A DNA stretch of 64,000 nt, taken from NCBI RefSeq assembly GCF_017916475.1, contig NZ_JAFMTB010000001.1, positions 1,450,849 through 1,514,848 of the forward strand, in the 5' to 3' direction. Positions 41,060 through 50,123 of the stretch are shown here, piece by piece (the stretch's first letter is position 1; each line of letters begins with the position of its first letter). The translations under genes were made by a program, and so were the position numbers. The DNA comes from Patulibacter sp. SYSU D01012 (GTDB lineage: Bacteria; Actinomycetota; Thermoleophilia; Solirubrobacterales; Solirubrobacteraceae). The notes beneath the pieces are model-generated. The model did not search any database and was not told where the DNA came from. It saw only the letters and a program-made list of their open reading frames with translations.

Positions 41060-43014
41060 CAGTGACCGCGCCAGTGCCGAGGGGTGAAGCCCGCGGTGGA
41101 CCGCGAGCCGCGGCGCACGTGCGGACCGCGAGCGCGGTTGCCGGCGGAGTAGGCCGGACTCGTGTCAAGCGAGCGCCCTTCGAACTTCCCATGGCCCTCG
41201 GCGAAGACGTGGTTGCCGTTGGCCCAGATCGTCCACTCCTCGCCCTTGCCGGGCTCACCCCAGGACGAGGCGAACCACCCGGAGTCGGGCACCGAGTCGC
41301 CCGGCTTGAGCCCCCAGCCAGCGGCGGCACACGCGGCGCCGATGTAGCCGGAGCAGTCGTAGCCGCCGCCGCTGGGCGACCCGGCGCTGGCGTGCCCGCC
41401 GCTCCAGTGGTAGGGGTAGTTCTTGGCCGAGATCGCGAGGCCCTTGGAGTAGAAGGCCTGCGCGGCGCTCGAGGCTGAGCGGCCACCGCGCGTCGCCGAC
41501 GCGGCGCGGGTCGCCTCCGGCTGCGCTTCGACCTTGGTGGTCGGCTTCTGCAGCGTCACCGTCGCGTCGTCGGACCCGGCGCTGACGCCGATCCGCTTGA
41601 CGATCCACGGGCCGTCCGCGGGCCCGAAGTCCACGAGCTCGGCGACGGCGCCGGGGGGCGCCGGCCACGCAGAGGCGACGACGGTCAGCTCGATCTCCTG
41701 CAGCGTCTTGACCCCCTCGATGTCGATGGAGGGCACCGCCGTCAGGATGCCGCTGTCGAGTCCCTTGACGGTGACGTGCGGCTGGGCCTGGATGAGGCTC
41801 TGGTCGGACGCGACGACGAGGCGCGGGGCCAAGCGCCAGGGCAGCGCGATGAAGCGCCGGCGGCCCAGGCGCTTGGCCTCGCGGTCGAGCGCAGACCACG
41901 AGGACTCGGGGCCGTCCGAGGTGCCGCGACGCCATTGCGCCGGCCGCTTGACGGTTCGTGACGACGATCCGCTGGCGTTGCCGGTCCAGAGCTTGACGGT
42001 GCGCTCGGCCTCCTCCTTCCACGAGTTCGCGCCGGCGCCGCCGCTCTGGACCTTGAAGATGGCGGCGCCCAGATCCGAGGGCGCGGCGCCGGAGCTGAGC
42101 GAGCCGAAGTGCTGCTTCCACCCCTTCTTCGTCTTCTCGGTGCCGCCGACGTTGGCCTCGCCGCCCAGCAGGAACGCGCGGCAGCCCTTGGCGGGGTCCT
42201 TCGCGTTCTTCGCGGAGATCCACTCTCGGCCCTGCTGGAAGTAGCCGGTGTCATCGTCGCCGGTCGTGTGGCCCTCGGCGCCCATCCGGGACTCCTGCGT
42301 GGCGGCCATGAGCGCGGCGACCTTCACCCGCGTGCCAGCGCGCAGCTCGGTCGCCTCGGCGAGGATCGCGTCGATGGCCTTCAGCTGCGCTCGCGTAGCG
42401 CGGGCGCCCTTGACCTTCACCTTGGCCGCGGCCGACGCGGAGAACCCGATGGAGGACTTGCCGCTCGAGCGGCTGCTGGTGGTCTCCTCGGGCGGGATGT
42501 CGCCCGGGAACGGGGCGACGATCTGCATCGGCGCGTCGCCGCGGACCTCGCGGGCGAAGAACCGTGCGAGGCCCGCGATGTCGAGCCGCTCGGACGAGAT
42601 CCTGATCGGGGCGGTCTGCGCGCGCAGCGCGGCGGAGGAGCGGTCCCACAGGCGGAGGGTGAGGATGTCGTCGTTGACGGCCAGGCCGCCGATGTCGCGC
42701 GAGCGGTCCATGCGCCACCGGCCGGCGCGGCCGAGGTCGAGGTCGATCTGCCCGCCGAGGAGGTCAGCGCGCAGCAGCTCGCGGTCGGGATCGTGGATCG
42801 GGAGCGTGAGGACGTTCGCGCCGTCGATCGTCAGATCGCGGTCGATGCCGGTGATGGCGTCGACGAGTCGGGCGTCGACGTTCGCGCCGTTGAGCGTGGC
42901 CGAGCTGACGACGTCGATGTCCAGGCGCTCGAGCACCGGCAGCAGCCGGCGCGTCTGGCGCGTCTTCGTCTTGCTCTTGCGGGGACGGACGACCGTCGTC
43001 TTCTTCTTGGCCAT
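41059..43014 (-). CDS. Baseplate hub with two cell-wall hydrolase domains
   Basis: 651 residues. The N-terminal 220 residues and the stretch about 370-510 form a split gpD/gp27-like hub (TGIDRDLTIDGANVLTLPIH; GPWIVKRIGVSAGSDDATVT). Inserted between is a lysozyme/transglycosylase-like domain (AALMAATQESRMG with E241, then TGYFQQGREW). The C-terminus is an NlpC/P60 peptidase: C554 in YDCSGY and H602 in GNHVFAEG. The virion would thus carry glycan- and peptide-cutting activity at the tail tip to enter the host wall. Basic start MAKKKTTVVRPRKSK. Confidence 0.85.
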   Translation of the reverse strand: MAKKKTTVVRPRKSKTKTRQTRRLLPVLERLDIDVVSSATLNGANVDARLVDAITGIDRDLTIDGANVLTLPIHDPDRELLRADLLGGQIDLDLGRAGRWRMDRSRDIGGLAVNDDILTLRLWDRSSAALRAQTAPIRISSERLDIAGLARFFAREVRGDAPMQIVAPFPGDIPPEETTSSRSSGKSSIGFSASAAAKVKVKGARATRAQLKAIDAILAEATELRAGTRVKVAALMAATQESRMGAEGHTTGDDDTGYFQQGREWISAKNAKDPAKGCRAFLLGGEANVGGTEKTKKGWKQHFGSLSSGAAPSDLGAAIFKVQSGGAGANSWKEEAERTVKLWTGNASGSSSRTVKRPAQWRRGTSDGPESSWSALDREAKRLGRRRFIALPWRLAPRLVVASDQSLIQAQPHVTVKGLDSGILTAVPSIDIEGVKTLQEIELTVVASAWPAPPGAVAELVDFGPADGPWIVKRIGVSAGSDDATVTLQKPTTKVEAQPEATRAASATRGGRSASSAAQAFYSKGLAISAKNYPYHWSGGHASAGSPSGGGYDCSGYIGAACAAAGWGLKPGDSVPDSGWFASSWGEPGKGEEWTIWANGNHVFAEGHGKFEGRSLDTSPAYSAGNRARGPHVRRGSRSTAGFTPRHWRGH

Positions 43015-43760
43015 CAGGAACTGACGGTGGTCGAGGCCGGCACCTTGACCCGGTGGCCCGGCTCGAGCTTCGAGAACGAGTGGATCGTCGGGTTGGCGTC
43101 GCGGAGGGCTTGCCGGGCTTGCGTTCCCGACGAGCCGAGGTGTCGCTTGGCGAACCGGCCGATGGTGTCGCCCTTGAGCCACGGCTTGGTCTTCGCCGCG
43201 CTCCTGGTCTTCGTGACCTTTGCGTCGATGTCGCTGTCGACCCACTCCGCGAGCGTCACGGTGGCGAGCGCCTGCACGGGGGTGCGGCGCGCGTGGTCGG
43301 TCTCGGTGATCTCGAGCCCGTCGATCTGCCACTTCACGTCGTCGTAGTGGCCCGGCACGTAGCCGACCACGAGCACGTAGGGCGGACGGTCGGCACCGCT
43401 TCCGTCCGGCAGGCGATCCTGCATCCCGCGCAGGTCCTCGAGGGCCCCGGCGATGGAGCGGCGGGCCTCGTCGCCGAAGCGGATCTTGCACTCGATCTTG
43501 ACCGGCTGGGGGCCGGTCCAGGAGGAGAGCGGGCGGCGCTTGAGCCGGGTGATGGGCTGCCACGCCCCGTTGGCCGAGCGCTCGGCGACGACCTGCGGGG
43601 GCTCGCTGTAGCGGCCCGTCGCGGTCGCCTGCGTCTCGGGCGTCCAGAGCGTCACGCGTCCGAGGACGCGTGCGGGGGTGGCGCTGGGCTTCTTCAGCGT
43701 GCGAGCCGTGACGCCGCCGACGCCGGTGTCGCTCGTCGCCAGCACGTTGCGGGCCGGCAT
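43014..43760 (-). CDS. LysM-domain tail protein (gp53/X-like)
   Basis: 248 residues. A beta-rich N-terminal 170 (VKIECKIRFGDEARRSIAGA, VLVVGYVPGHYDDVKWQIDG) and a C-terminal LysM (KGDTIGRFAKRHLGSSGTQA, then ALRDANPTIHSF, LEPGHRVKVP). Such proteins cap or anchor the hub in contractile tails, between tape measure and hub as here. ATGA overlap with the tape measure gene. Confidence 0.82.
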   Translation of the reverse strand: MPARNVLATSDTGVGGVTARTLKKPSATPARVLGRVTLWTPETQATATGRYSEPPQVVAERSANGAWQPITRLKRRPLSSWTGPQPVKIECKIRFGDEARRSIAGALEDLRGMQDRLPDGSGADRPPYVLVVGYVPGHYDDVKWQIDGLEITETDHARRTPVQALATVTLAEWVDSDIDAKVTKTRSAAKTKPWLKGDTIGRFAKRHLGSSGTQARQALRDANPTIHSFSKLEPGHRVKVPASTTVSS

Positions 43761-45832
43761 CAGACCGCCCCCTCGCGTGCCTGCTGGCGTGCCTGGAAGC
43801 GCTCGACGGCGAGGCCGATCTCGCGCTCGCCGACCTTGAGCACCGCGGTGAAGTCGATCGGGGGCATGGTGAGCGATCCGGCGAGGGAGCCCCCGCCCGA
43901 GCTGCCGACGGGGCCGCCGTTGGCGAAGCGCGGGACGTCGCCGGCGAGGGCGGCGCGGAGGCTGTAGATGGCGCCGTGGCCGCCGGCGGCCTGCACTTCG
44001 CGGCGGGTGAGGACGTGCTCGCCCGGCATGAGCAGGGCGGGGATGCGGTCGCGGTACGGGGCGCCGCCGAGGATCGGGCCGCCCATCGCCAGGCCGCGCG
44101 GGGCGCCGTGCGCGGAGCCGGCGTTGGGGGCACGGTTGGACGTGGCGCCAAGGCCGTTGGTGTAGAGCGGGCCGTCGTCGCCGCCTCCGCCGATGCGGGA
44201 GATCTCGCCGATGTCCGGGGCCAGCGGGAGCTTGTTGTAGCCCCGGATCAGGACGTTGATCTTGTCGATGATCCAGTTCAGGGTCTCGACCAGGCCGGAC
44301 TTCAGGCCGCCCCAGATGTCGGTGAAGAAGCCGCCGATCTTGCCGCCGATGCCGCCGAGGAAGGTCAGCAGACCGTTGAAGCGGTCGCGGACCCAGTTGA
44401 TGGCGCCGGAGACGCCGGAGCGGATCTCGTTGAAGCCGCCGACGAAGAGCCCGACGATGGTCGTGACGGGGCCGCCGAGGCTGCCGAGCCACCCGATGAT
44501 GCGGGCGACGAGGCCGCCGATCCGCATGCCGATGCCGACGGCCTTGAGGATGGCGCCGGCGAACAGCGTCCCGATGATCGTGCCGACAGCCTGGAAGGTG
44601 CCGCGGAGCGGGGCGAGCTTCGTGCCGACCCAGCCGATCGCGGTGGCGATGAGGCGCACGACAGGGATCGCGGAGCGCAGCGCGCCGATGAGCCCGACGG
44701 CGATGCCCTTGGCGAAGGGCAGCAGGACGTTGGTGACGAACGGCCGCATCGGCATCAGGGCACCGATGAACTGACGCACGTAGCCGACGGCCGCGCGGAT
44801 GCCGGTGGCGATGCCCTGCCCGATGCTGGTGAGCGCGCCGCTGGCGACGATGGACTGCAGCACCGGGGCGATGCCGCGGATCGCGTCAGCGAGCAGCGGC
44901 AGGACGCCGGAGGCCAGCTGGACCGCGCCGGCGAGGAGCGAGCCGATCATGGTGCCGGCGGGGCCGGCGATGCCGGAGAACGCGGCGCCGACGGACTGGG
45001 CGGCCGGGACGAGCACGGGCCCCAACACGTCGGCGATGGAGCCGACGAGGGTGCGGATGCCGCCCAGGACGGTGCCCAGGAGCGAGAACGCGGACTGGAT
45101 CGCGCCGCCGGTGATGGCGCCCTGGATCTGGCCCAGGAGCGGCAGCAGCCCGTTGAGGGCGTCGATCACGTACGGCATCGCGATCGTCGCGACGCGGGCG
45201 AAGATGCTGACGAGCGTGAGCCCGATCTGCGCGATCGGCTGGAAGGCGCCGGTGGTGGACTGCAGCAGGGCGGCCAGCTCCGGGGCCAGCTCGCCGATGC
45301 TGCCGCCCAGCCAGGTGAACGCGTCGCCTATCGCCTTGCCGACCGCGGTGAAGGATGGCTGCAGACGGGTGACGAGCCCCTCGACGCCGGCGAGCAGCGG
45401 CACGAGGCCGCCCAGGACGGCGTCGGCGCCGCCGGCGGTGGCGGAGAAGAACGCGGTCTGCAGGCTACGGGCCTGCGTCTGCAGCTGGGCGGCGGCGCTG
45501 CCGGCCACGCCCACGGTCTGCTTGAAGCGCTGGGTGGCCGCGAAGGCCATGGCGCCGGCGGCGACGGCGATCCCGCCGAGCGCGGTGCCGAACGCGAGCG
45601 CGGCGACGGTCATCGCCGACAGGACGCTCATCAGCGCCGGGGCGGCGAGGGTGATCCCGCCGATGGCGGTGCCGAAGAGCGCGATGGACGCCGCGGCCTG
45701 CAGGCCCTTCCGCGACGCCTCGCCCAGCTCGTCGCCGAGCTCGTCGACCGAGCGCGAGAGGCGCGCGGTCTCGTTCGCGGCGCGCAGGGCGCCGCGGATC
45801 TTGATGAGGATCTGTGCGGTCTGGGTGGCCAT
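43760..45832 (-). CDS. Tape measure protein
   Basis: 690 residues, the longest phage gene product, with alternating hydrophobic helices from residue 45 to 510 and a short Gly-rich C-terminus (GGAPYRDRIPALLMPGEHVL) typical of tape measures. By the usual 1.5 Angstrom per residue it predicts a tail of about 100 nm. A small hairpin, GCCCC-acct-GGGGC (minus strand, 45854-45841), lies just before the ATG. Confidence 0.88.
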   Translation of the reverse strand: MATQTAQILIKIRGALRAANETARLSRSVDELGDELGEASRKGLQAAASIALFGTAIGGITLAAPALMSVLSAMTVAALAFGTALGGIAVAAGAMAFAATQRFKQTVGVAGSAAAQLQTQARSLQTAFFSATAGGADAVLGGLVPLLAGVEGLVTRLQPSFTAVGKAIGDAFTWLGGSIGELAPELAALLQSTTGAFQPIAQIGLTLVSIFARVATIAMPYVIDALNGLLPLLGQIQGAITGGAIQSAFSLLGTVLGGIRTLVGSIADVLGPVLVPAAQSVGAAFSGIAGPAGTMIGSLLAGAVQLASGVLPLLADAIRGIAPVLQSIVASGALTSIGQGIATGIRAAVGYVRQFIGALMPMRPFVTNVLLPFAKGIAVGLIGALRSAIPVVRLIATAIGWVGTKLAPLRGTFQAVGTIIGTLFAGAILKAVGIGMRIGGLVARIIGWLGSLGGPVTTIVGLFVGGFNEIRSGVSGAINWVRDRFNGLLTFLGGIGGKIGGFFTDIWGGLKSGLVETLNWIIDKINVLIRGYNKLPLAPDIGEISRIGGGGDDGPLYTNGLGATSNRAPNAGSAHGAPRGLAMGGPILGGAPYRDRIPALLMPGEHVLTRREVQAAGGHGAIYSLRAALAGDVPRFANGGPVGSSGGGSLAGSLTMPPIDFTAVLKVGEREIGLAVERFQARQQAREGAV

Positions 45833-45853
45833 GAGGAAGCGCCCCAGGTGGGG

Positions 45854-46108
45854 CTAGGACTTCTCCAGGGCCTCGGCGAGCCGCTGGATGATGAGGACCG
45901 CCTGCGCGTCGAGCTCTTCGGCGCGCAGGTCGACCGTGCGCTGGAGCGCGCGGCGGGTGAGCGCCACCTCGACCACGTCGGTCGTGGTGAGGTGGCGGTG
46001 GGGGTCGATGCCGCGGAGCAGCAGGTGGGCCGCCTCGTCGACGGCCCCCGCGGCTAGCTCCCCTCGATGGCACGCCCGATCGCCTGCGCGGAGACCGAGC
46101 TGGACCAC
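45854..46108 (-). CDS. Tail assembly chaperone, downstream (-1 frame) part
   Basis: The frame overlaps the end of the preceding gene by 55 bases in the -1 frame and holds a convincing C-terminal half: AAGAVDEAAHLLLRGIDPHR, TTTDVVEVALTRRALQRTV, EELDAQAVLIIQRLAEALEK. Its N-terminal part inside the overlap is poor, so it is probably made by a -1 ribosomal frameshift as an extended chaperone rather than from the internal GTG. Confidence 0.65.
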   Translation of the reverse strand: MVQLGLRAGDRACHRGELAAGAVDEAAHLLLRGIDPHRHLTTTDVVEVALTRRALQRTVDLRAEELDAQAVLIIQRLAEALEKS

Positions 46109-46752
46109 ATCTGCAGCTCCTGCCCGCGGGCGCGGAGCGGCGCGTAGTTGGCGCCCTCGCCCCAGCGGTGCATCTCCGCGGCGACGTCCGCGGACGTCGG
46201 GACCTGGCGGCCCTCGGCGGCGATCTCGGCGCGCAGGCGTTCGGCGCGCTCGGGCATCAGCTTCTCGAGGGTGCCGATGTCGTAGCGCAGCGGCCCAGAC
46301 GGAGCGGCGTCATCGCCCACCTCGCGGGCGATCAGGACGTGGATCGGCGTCTCGTCGCCGTTGTCCTCCACCCACAGCAGCTCCACGCACGCGGCGGAGA
46401 GCAGCAGCGCAGCGCCGCGGTTCTGCACCTCGATGTCGGAGAGCTCCTGGCCGGTCTTGCGCTGCAGTGTGACGTTGCCGCGCGCGATCTTCGTCAGGCG
46501 CTGCACCTCGGCGTCGTCGAGGGCGCGGTAGCGCGCCCGCAGCCGGCGGTGCTTGCCGACCGCGTACGTCTCGTACTCCTCCGCGACGTCGGCGGCGATC
46601 TCCTCGGCCAGCTCGCCGAGGATCGACCCGGCCGGCGCGGTCGCGGGTGCCGGCGGCGGGTCGGCCGGCTGCTCGTCCGGGGCGGTCGCCGGGACCGGCG
46701 GCGGGCCGGCCGGCTCGTCCGGCTCGTCGAAGGTGACGCTGGCGCCACTCAC
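46054..46752 (-). CDS. Tail assembly chaperone, upstream part
   Basis: 232 residues between tube and tape measure. Pro/Ala-rich N-terminal 60, then helical: SILGELAEEIAADVAEEYET, RLRARYRALDDAEVQRLTKI, GAALLLSAACVELLWVEDNG. The GTG start overlaps the tube stop by four bases. Such chaperones coat the tape measure during assembly. Confidence 0.7.
   Translation of the reverse strand: MSGASVTFDEPDEPAGPPPVPATAPDEQPADPPPAPATAPAGSILGELAEEIAADVAEEYETYAVGKHRRLRARYRALDDAEVQRLTKIARGNVTLQRKTGQELSDIEVQNRGAALLLSAACVELLWVEDNGDETPIHVLIAREVGDDAAPSGPLRYDIGTLEKLMPERAERLRAEIAAEGRQVPTSADVAAEMHRWGEGANYAPLRARGQELQMWSSSVSAQAIGRAIEGS
46060..46063 (-). other. Candidate -1 ribosomal frameshift site
   Basis: Minus strand GAG GGG AGC TAG: the P-site GGG codon can slip back one base on GGGG (46063-46060) and read GAG CTA GCC in the second chaperone frame, two codons before the stop. 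Frameshifted chaperone pairs at this gene position are a rule in tailed phages. Confidence 0.5.
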
Positions 46753-47165
46753 GCCTGCACCTTCACGGTCAGCTTGAGCTTCCCGGCGTCGCCGGACGAG
46801 CTCGACGCGGGCATGGTGACGTTGGTCAGCAGGATCGTCACCACGTCCAGCGGTTCGGAGGAGAGCGGCTGCTCGAACTCGTCGACCTCGAAGAGGCTGG
46901 CGGTCCCGCGCACGCGGTTGCGCAGCGGCTTGAGCGCCATGTAGGCGGGGCGATCGCGGCTGGGCAGCCACGGCCTCTCGAGCTTGAGGTCGTCGGCGGT
47001 CTGCCGGCCGCCGCCGACGAGGACGGGACCGAGCTCGGGGTCCCAGTCGTCGTTGGCCTCGGACCCGAAGTCGACCTCCTCGCCGTTGAAGTAGCCGTAG
47101 CGGACGCCGCCGAGGACGATGAGGTGGCGGAAGTTGGTCTCCGCCGAGACGGTGGTGAGTGCCAT
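46749..47165 (-). CDS. Tail tube protein
   Basis: 138 residues, beta-rich (ETNFRHLIVLGGVRYGYFNG, RGTASLFEVDEFEQPLSSEP, VTILLTNVTMPASS, KLKLTVKVQA). Immediately follows the sheath gene, the fixed order in contractile-tail phages. Forms the inner tube. Confidence 0.78.
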   Translation of the reverse strand: MALTTVSAETNFRHLIVLGGVRYGYFNGEEVDFGSEANDDWDPELGPVLVGGGRQTADDLKLERPWLPSRDRPAYMALKPLRNRVRGTASLFEVDEFEQPLSSEPLDVVTILLTNVTMPASSSSGDAGKLKLTVKVQA

Positions 47166-47168
47166 GGG

Positions 47169-48590
47169 TCAGACCTGCTCGTTCGTGCGGATCGAGCCGA
47201 CGAGCACGTCGGCCCAGTGGATCGACCCGTTGGGCCGGAAGAAGATGCGGCCGTGCAGCTCGCGGCGGCCGAGCGAGTCGTCGGTGTTCACGGCGTCGGT
47301 GTCGACGCGGTAGCCGACGTCGCCGTCGGTGTTGAAGGCGCGCGCGGCGGCGAACTCCTTGCAGACGGCGACGAGGTCGGCGTGGTACTCGGCGACCGTG
47401 GTGCGGTCGGTGGGCTCGCCGCCGTAGGTCTCCGCGCGCTGCAGGGCCTGCCAGGCCAGGCGCATGCGGGTGCCGGCGACGTGGCCGTCCTCGCGCGTGG
47501 AGTCGCCGTCCAGCGTGCGGTAGCCCTTGGAGTAGATCCGCTGGCCGTCGTCCTGGGCGACGTTGACGTGCTCGGCGTAGAGGCGCTGCACCTCGCCGGG
47601 CGGCGCGTAGCCGGTGGAGCGCTCACGGTAGAGCCGGGAGGCGCGGGAGACGCCGCGGCGCAGGCCGTAGGGCGCGGCGCCGATGCCGTACTCGCGCTCG
47701 ACGAACGACGCGATGCCGGCCTGCAGGGCGCTGTAGCCGACGAGCCGCTCGGGCTCCGAGCCGATCGGCTGCGTGTAGGCGTGGGAGGCCCAGAGGTTCA
47801 CGCGCCACGCGTCGGCCGGGTAGTCGGCGGCGAGCGACTGGCGGTGCTCGATCGCGTCGGACTCCGAGATGTCGGGCGGCAGCTGCAGCTCGGCGACGCG
47901 GTTGGTCGCGGCGCAGTGCTCGATGATCGCGGCGTGGACCGCGATGTCGGTCACGCCCGGGGCGATCAGGCGGCCGGGGCCGAATCGCGGGTCCAGGCCG
48001 GCGAGCGCGGCGGTCCAGCCGGCGACGCCGAGGTTGGCGCGGTCGTCGGCGCCGCCCGTCGCGGCGGTCGCGGCCGTGGCGCCGGGCAGGCCGGCGGCGA
48101 CGGGCGCGACGCGGACCCACGGGGAGGTGGAAGCCCAGTCCTGCAGCTCGGCGACGCTGGCGACGGTCGGAGACGTGGCGACGGTGGTGCCGTTCTCGGT
48201 GATGACGAGGCGGCGGGTGTCGGTCGTCGGGGCAAGGATCTCGGCCTTCAGCCCGTTAGCCCAGGCGCCGGGGCTGGCCGCGGTGACCTTCAGCTTGCCG
48301 TCGAGGGTGACGGACGCGGAGGTGGCGCCGGGGCCGGTCGCGCGGGAGGACGTGAAGGTGCCGCCGCCCTCGGCGAACGCGGCGGCGATCTCGTCCGCGG
48401 CCGGGCTGTAGTTGACGCGCTGGCCGTGGGAGGTGCGCAGGCCGGAGACGTCGCTGTACTGCGCGACGCCGCCGCGGTCGAACGTCCCGATCGCGAACAG
48501 GTTGCGTGGGGAGCGCGGGGCGATGCGGGCCGGTCGGGAGTCGTCGAAGGCGACGGCCTCGCCGGGGGGCGCGGGGATGATGAGGGTCAT
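47169..48590 (-). CDS. Contractile tail sheath protein
   Basis: 473 residues. The sheath family features are visible: N-terminal handshake region (PRNLFAIGTFDRGGVAQYSD), variable middle with VTLDGKLKVTAASPGAWANG, a core with VNLWASHAYTQPIGSEPERL and GGEPTDRTTVAEYHADLVAV near the C-terminus, ending LHGRIFFRPNGSIHWADVLV. Its presence makes the phage a myovirus. Confidence 0.88.
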   Translation of the reverse strand: MTLIIPAPPGEAVAFDDSRPARIAPRSPRNLFAIGTFDRGGVAQYSDVSGLRTSHGQRVNYSPAADEIAAAFAEGGGTFTSSRATGPGATSASVTLDGKLKVTAASPGAWANGLKAEILAPTTDTRRLVITENGTTVATSPTVASVAELQDWASTSPWVRVAPVAAGLPGATAATAATGGADDRANLGVAGWTAALAGLDPRFGPGRLIAPGVTDIAVHAAIIEHCAATNRVAELQLPPDISESDAIEHRQSLAADYPADAWRVNLWASHAYTQPIGSEPERLVGYSALQAGIASFVEREYGIGAAPYGLRRGVSRASRLYRERSTGYAPPGEVQRLYAEHVNVAQDDGQRIYSKGYRTLDGDSTREDGHVAGTRMRLAWQALQRAETYGGEPTDRTTVAEYHADLVAVCKEFAAARAFNTDGDVGYRVDTDAVNTDDSLGRRELHGRIFFRPNGSIHWADVLVGSIRTNEQV

Positions 48591-48596
48591 AGGGGC

Positions 48597-48893
48597 TCAG
48601 TCCTCGGTGGAGTGGGCGGCGTGGATCGCCGCGACGACGGCGGCCTTGTTCGGGAGCTTCTGGGGGTCCTCGACGCCGGCGTCCCGGGCGCGCGCGTCGA
48701 GCTCGTCGCGCTGCAGCGCCTCGAGCCGGTCGGGCAGGCGGCGCAGCGCGCCGGAGGCGAAGTGGTGGCCGTCGGCGTGCAGGTCGGCGTCGACCTCCTC
48801 GCCGGGCGCGGCGGGCCGGCCGCCGGCGAGCATCACCGGCGAGGACGACGCGACGAGCGCGTCCACGGGGACAGGGGCGGGGGTGTCGGGCAT
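48597..48893 (-). CDS. Small head-tail region protein with SAP/HeH-like end
   Basis: 98 residues. The C-terminus (LDARARDAGVEDPQKLPNKA, AVVAAIHAA) has the LEM/HeH helix pattern also seen in the 118-residue protein after the capsid. GGAGA nine bases upstream supports the ATG. Role unknown. Confidence 0.65.
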   Translation of the reverse strand: MPDTPAPVPVDALVASSSPVMLAGGRPAAPGEEVDADLHADGHHFASGALRRLPDRLEALQRDELDARARDAGVEDPQKLPNKAAVVAAIHAAHSTED

Positions 48894-48942
48894 GGGTCGT
48901 TCTCCGGAGACCGGGCGGGCGCAGCGGGGGCGGGGCGGGGCG

Positions 48943-49611
48943 CTACCCGAGCGGGTCGCGCGTGGGGATGACGTCGGGCGGGAAGACCGTCTCGATCGTC
49001 GGGCCGGGCGGCCACGGCGGCGTGACGTCGGGGCGCGGCGTGGCGCCGGGCGGCGGGCCGCCGCGGCGGTTGCCGAGGAAGACGTTGCGGGCGGCGTAGC
49101 TGAGCGTCACGCCGGCGCGGACGCGGCCGCGCTCCTCGGCGTCGATGGCCAGGTAGTTCGCGCCGGCGGGGTGGAGCCGGTGCCGGCGGACGGTGCCGTC
49201 GGCGTCGGTGACCGCGATGGGGTGGTGCAGGACGATGGCGCGCGCCGCGGCGGCGTAGTGCTGCGCCAGGCGGGTGGTGGCGTCCTCGTCCTGGGCGGCG
49301 GCGACGAGCAGGACCGAGACGGGGACGGTGCCGAAGAGGTTGCCCTCGGGGTCCTCCTCCTCGTCGGTGGTGCCCTCGGGCCAGACGACGACGGCGGGGG
49401 TCTGCTCGCCGCGGCGCCAGATGCCGGCGTGGCGGACGATGGAGCGGACGGGGCGCTGGATGTCGCCGACGGCCAGGTCGGCGGCGCGGCGTTCGATGGC
49501 GGCCAGGTACTCGTCGAGCCACGAGTCCAGGAGGCGGCCGAGGGCGGCGGCGACGTCGTAGACGTCGGGGATCGCCTCGATGCGGTCGGGCGGCAGAGGG
49601 TCGGTGGGCAT
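48943..49611 (-). CDS. Tail terminator/completion-like protein
   Basis: 222 residues (DVAAALGRLLDSWLDEYLAA, AGIWRRGEQTPAVVVWPEGT, GTVPVSVLLVAAAQDEDATT). Position before the sheath and the alpha/beta make-up fit a tail completion protein. The Pro-rich C-terminus is disordered. Confidence 0.65.
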   Translation of the reverse strand: MPTDPLPPDRIEAIPDVYDVAAALGRLLDSWLDEYLAAIERRAADLAVGDIQRPVRSIVRHAGIWRRGEQTPAVVVWPEGTTDEEEDPEGNLFGTVPVSVLLVAAAQDEDATTRLAQHYAAAARAIVLHHPIAVTDADGTVRRHRLHPAGANYLAIDAEERGRVRAGVTLSYAARNVFLGNRRGGPPPGATPRPDVTPPWPPGPTIETVFPPDVIPTRDPLG

Positions 49612-50123
49612 CAGTCGTCGCCGAAGCGCTCGAGGATGTGGTCGATCACGTCGCGGGTGCCCTCGTCGTGGGCGAGGCGGTCGAACCGGAAGGGGTCGCG
49701 GGCGCGGCGGGCGCCGTCGCCGCGGGCCTGGAAGTTGCCGTAGGAGACGGGGCCCTGGTGGTGCAGGCCGAAGGTGACGTTCAGACCGCCGGTGACGGAG
49801 GCGATGGAGTCGCGCTGGCCTGGCGCGTGCTCGGTGGTGAGGGTCCGCTCGAGCAGTCCGTGACGGTCGAGCGGACCGGCGCCGGCGGCGAGGTGCAGCT
49901 GCTCGTCCGCCATGCTGCGCAGCGGCCGGCTGTAGCGGTCGATCGTGGACGCCTTGCGGGGCGCCCAGGGCGAGTCGATGAACAGCCGGCGCTCGGACTG
50001 CACCGCGCGGCGGACGAGCTTGTAGCCGACCGGCCCCAGGACGTAGGCCTGCTGGCGGATGGCCTCGATGCCGCGCTCGAGCGCCTCGAGGCCGTGGTCG
50101 TCTAGATCGATCTCGACAGCCAC
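49611..50123 (-). CDS. HK97 gp10-like / minor head-tail protein
   Basis: 170 residues from a GTG (VAVEIDLDDHGLEALERGIE). LVRRAVQSERRLFIDSPWAP and a Gly/His-rich C-terminal part fit phage virion morphogenesis (gp10-type) proteins located here. Overlaps the upstream connector gene by 22 bases. Confidence 0.65.
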   Translation of the reverse strand: MAVEIDLDDHGLEALERGIEAIRQQAYVLGPVGYKLVRRAVQSERRLFIDSPWAPRKASTIDRYSRPLRSMADEQLHLAAGAGPLDRHGLLERTLTTEHAPGQRDSIASVTGGLNVTFGLHHQGPVSYGNFQARGDGARRARDPFRFDRLAHDEGTRDVIDHILERFGDD

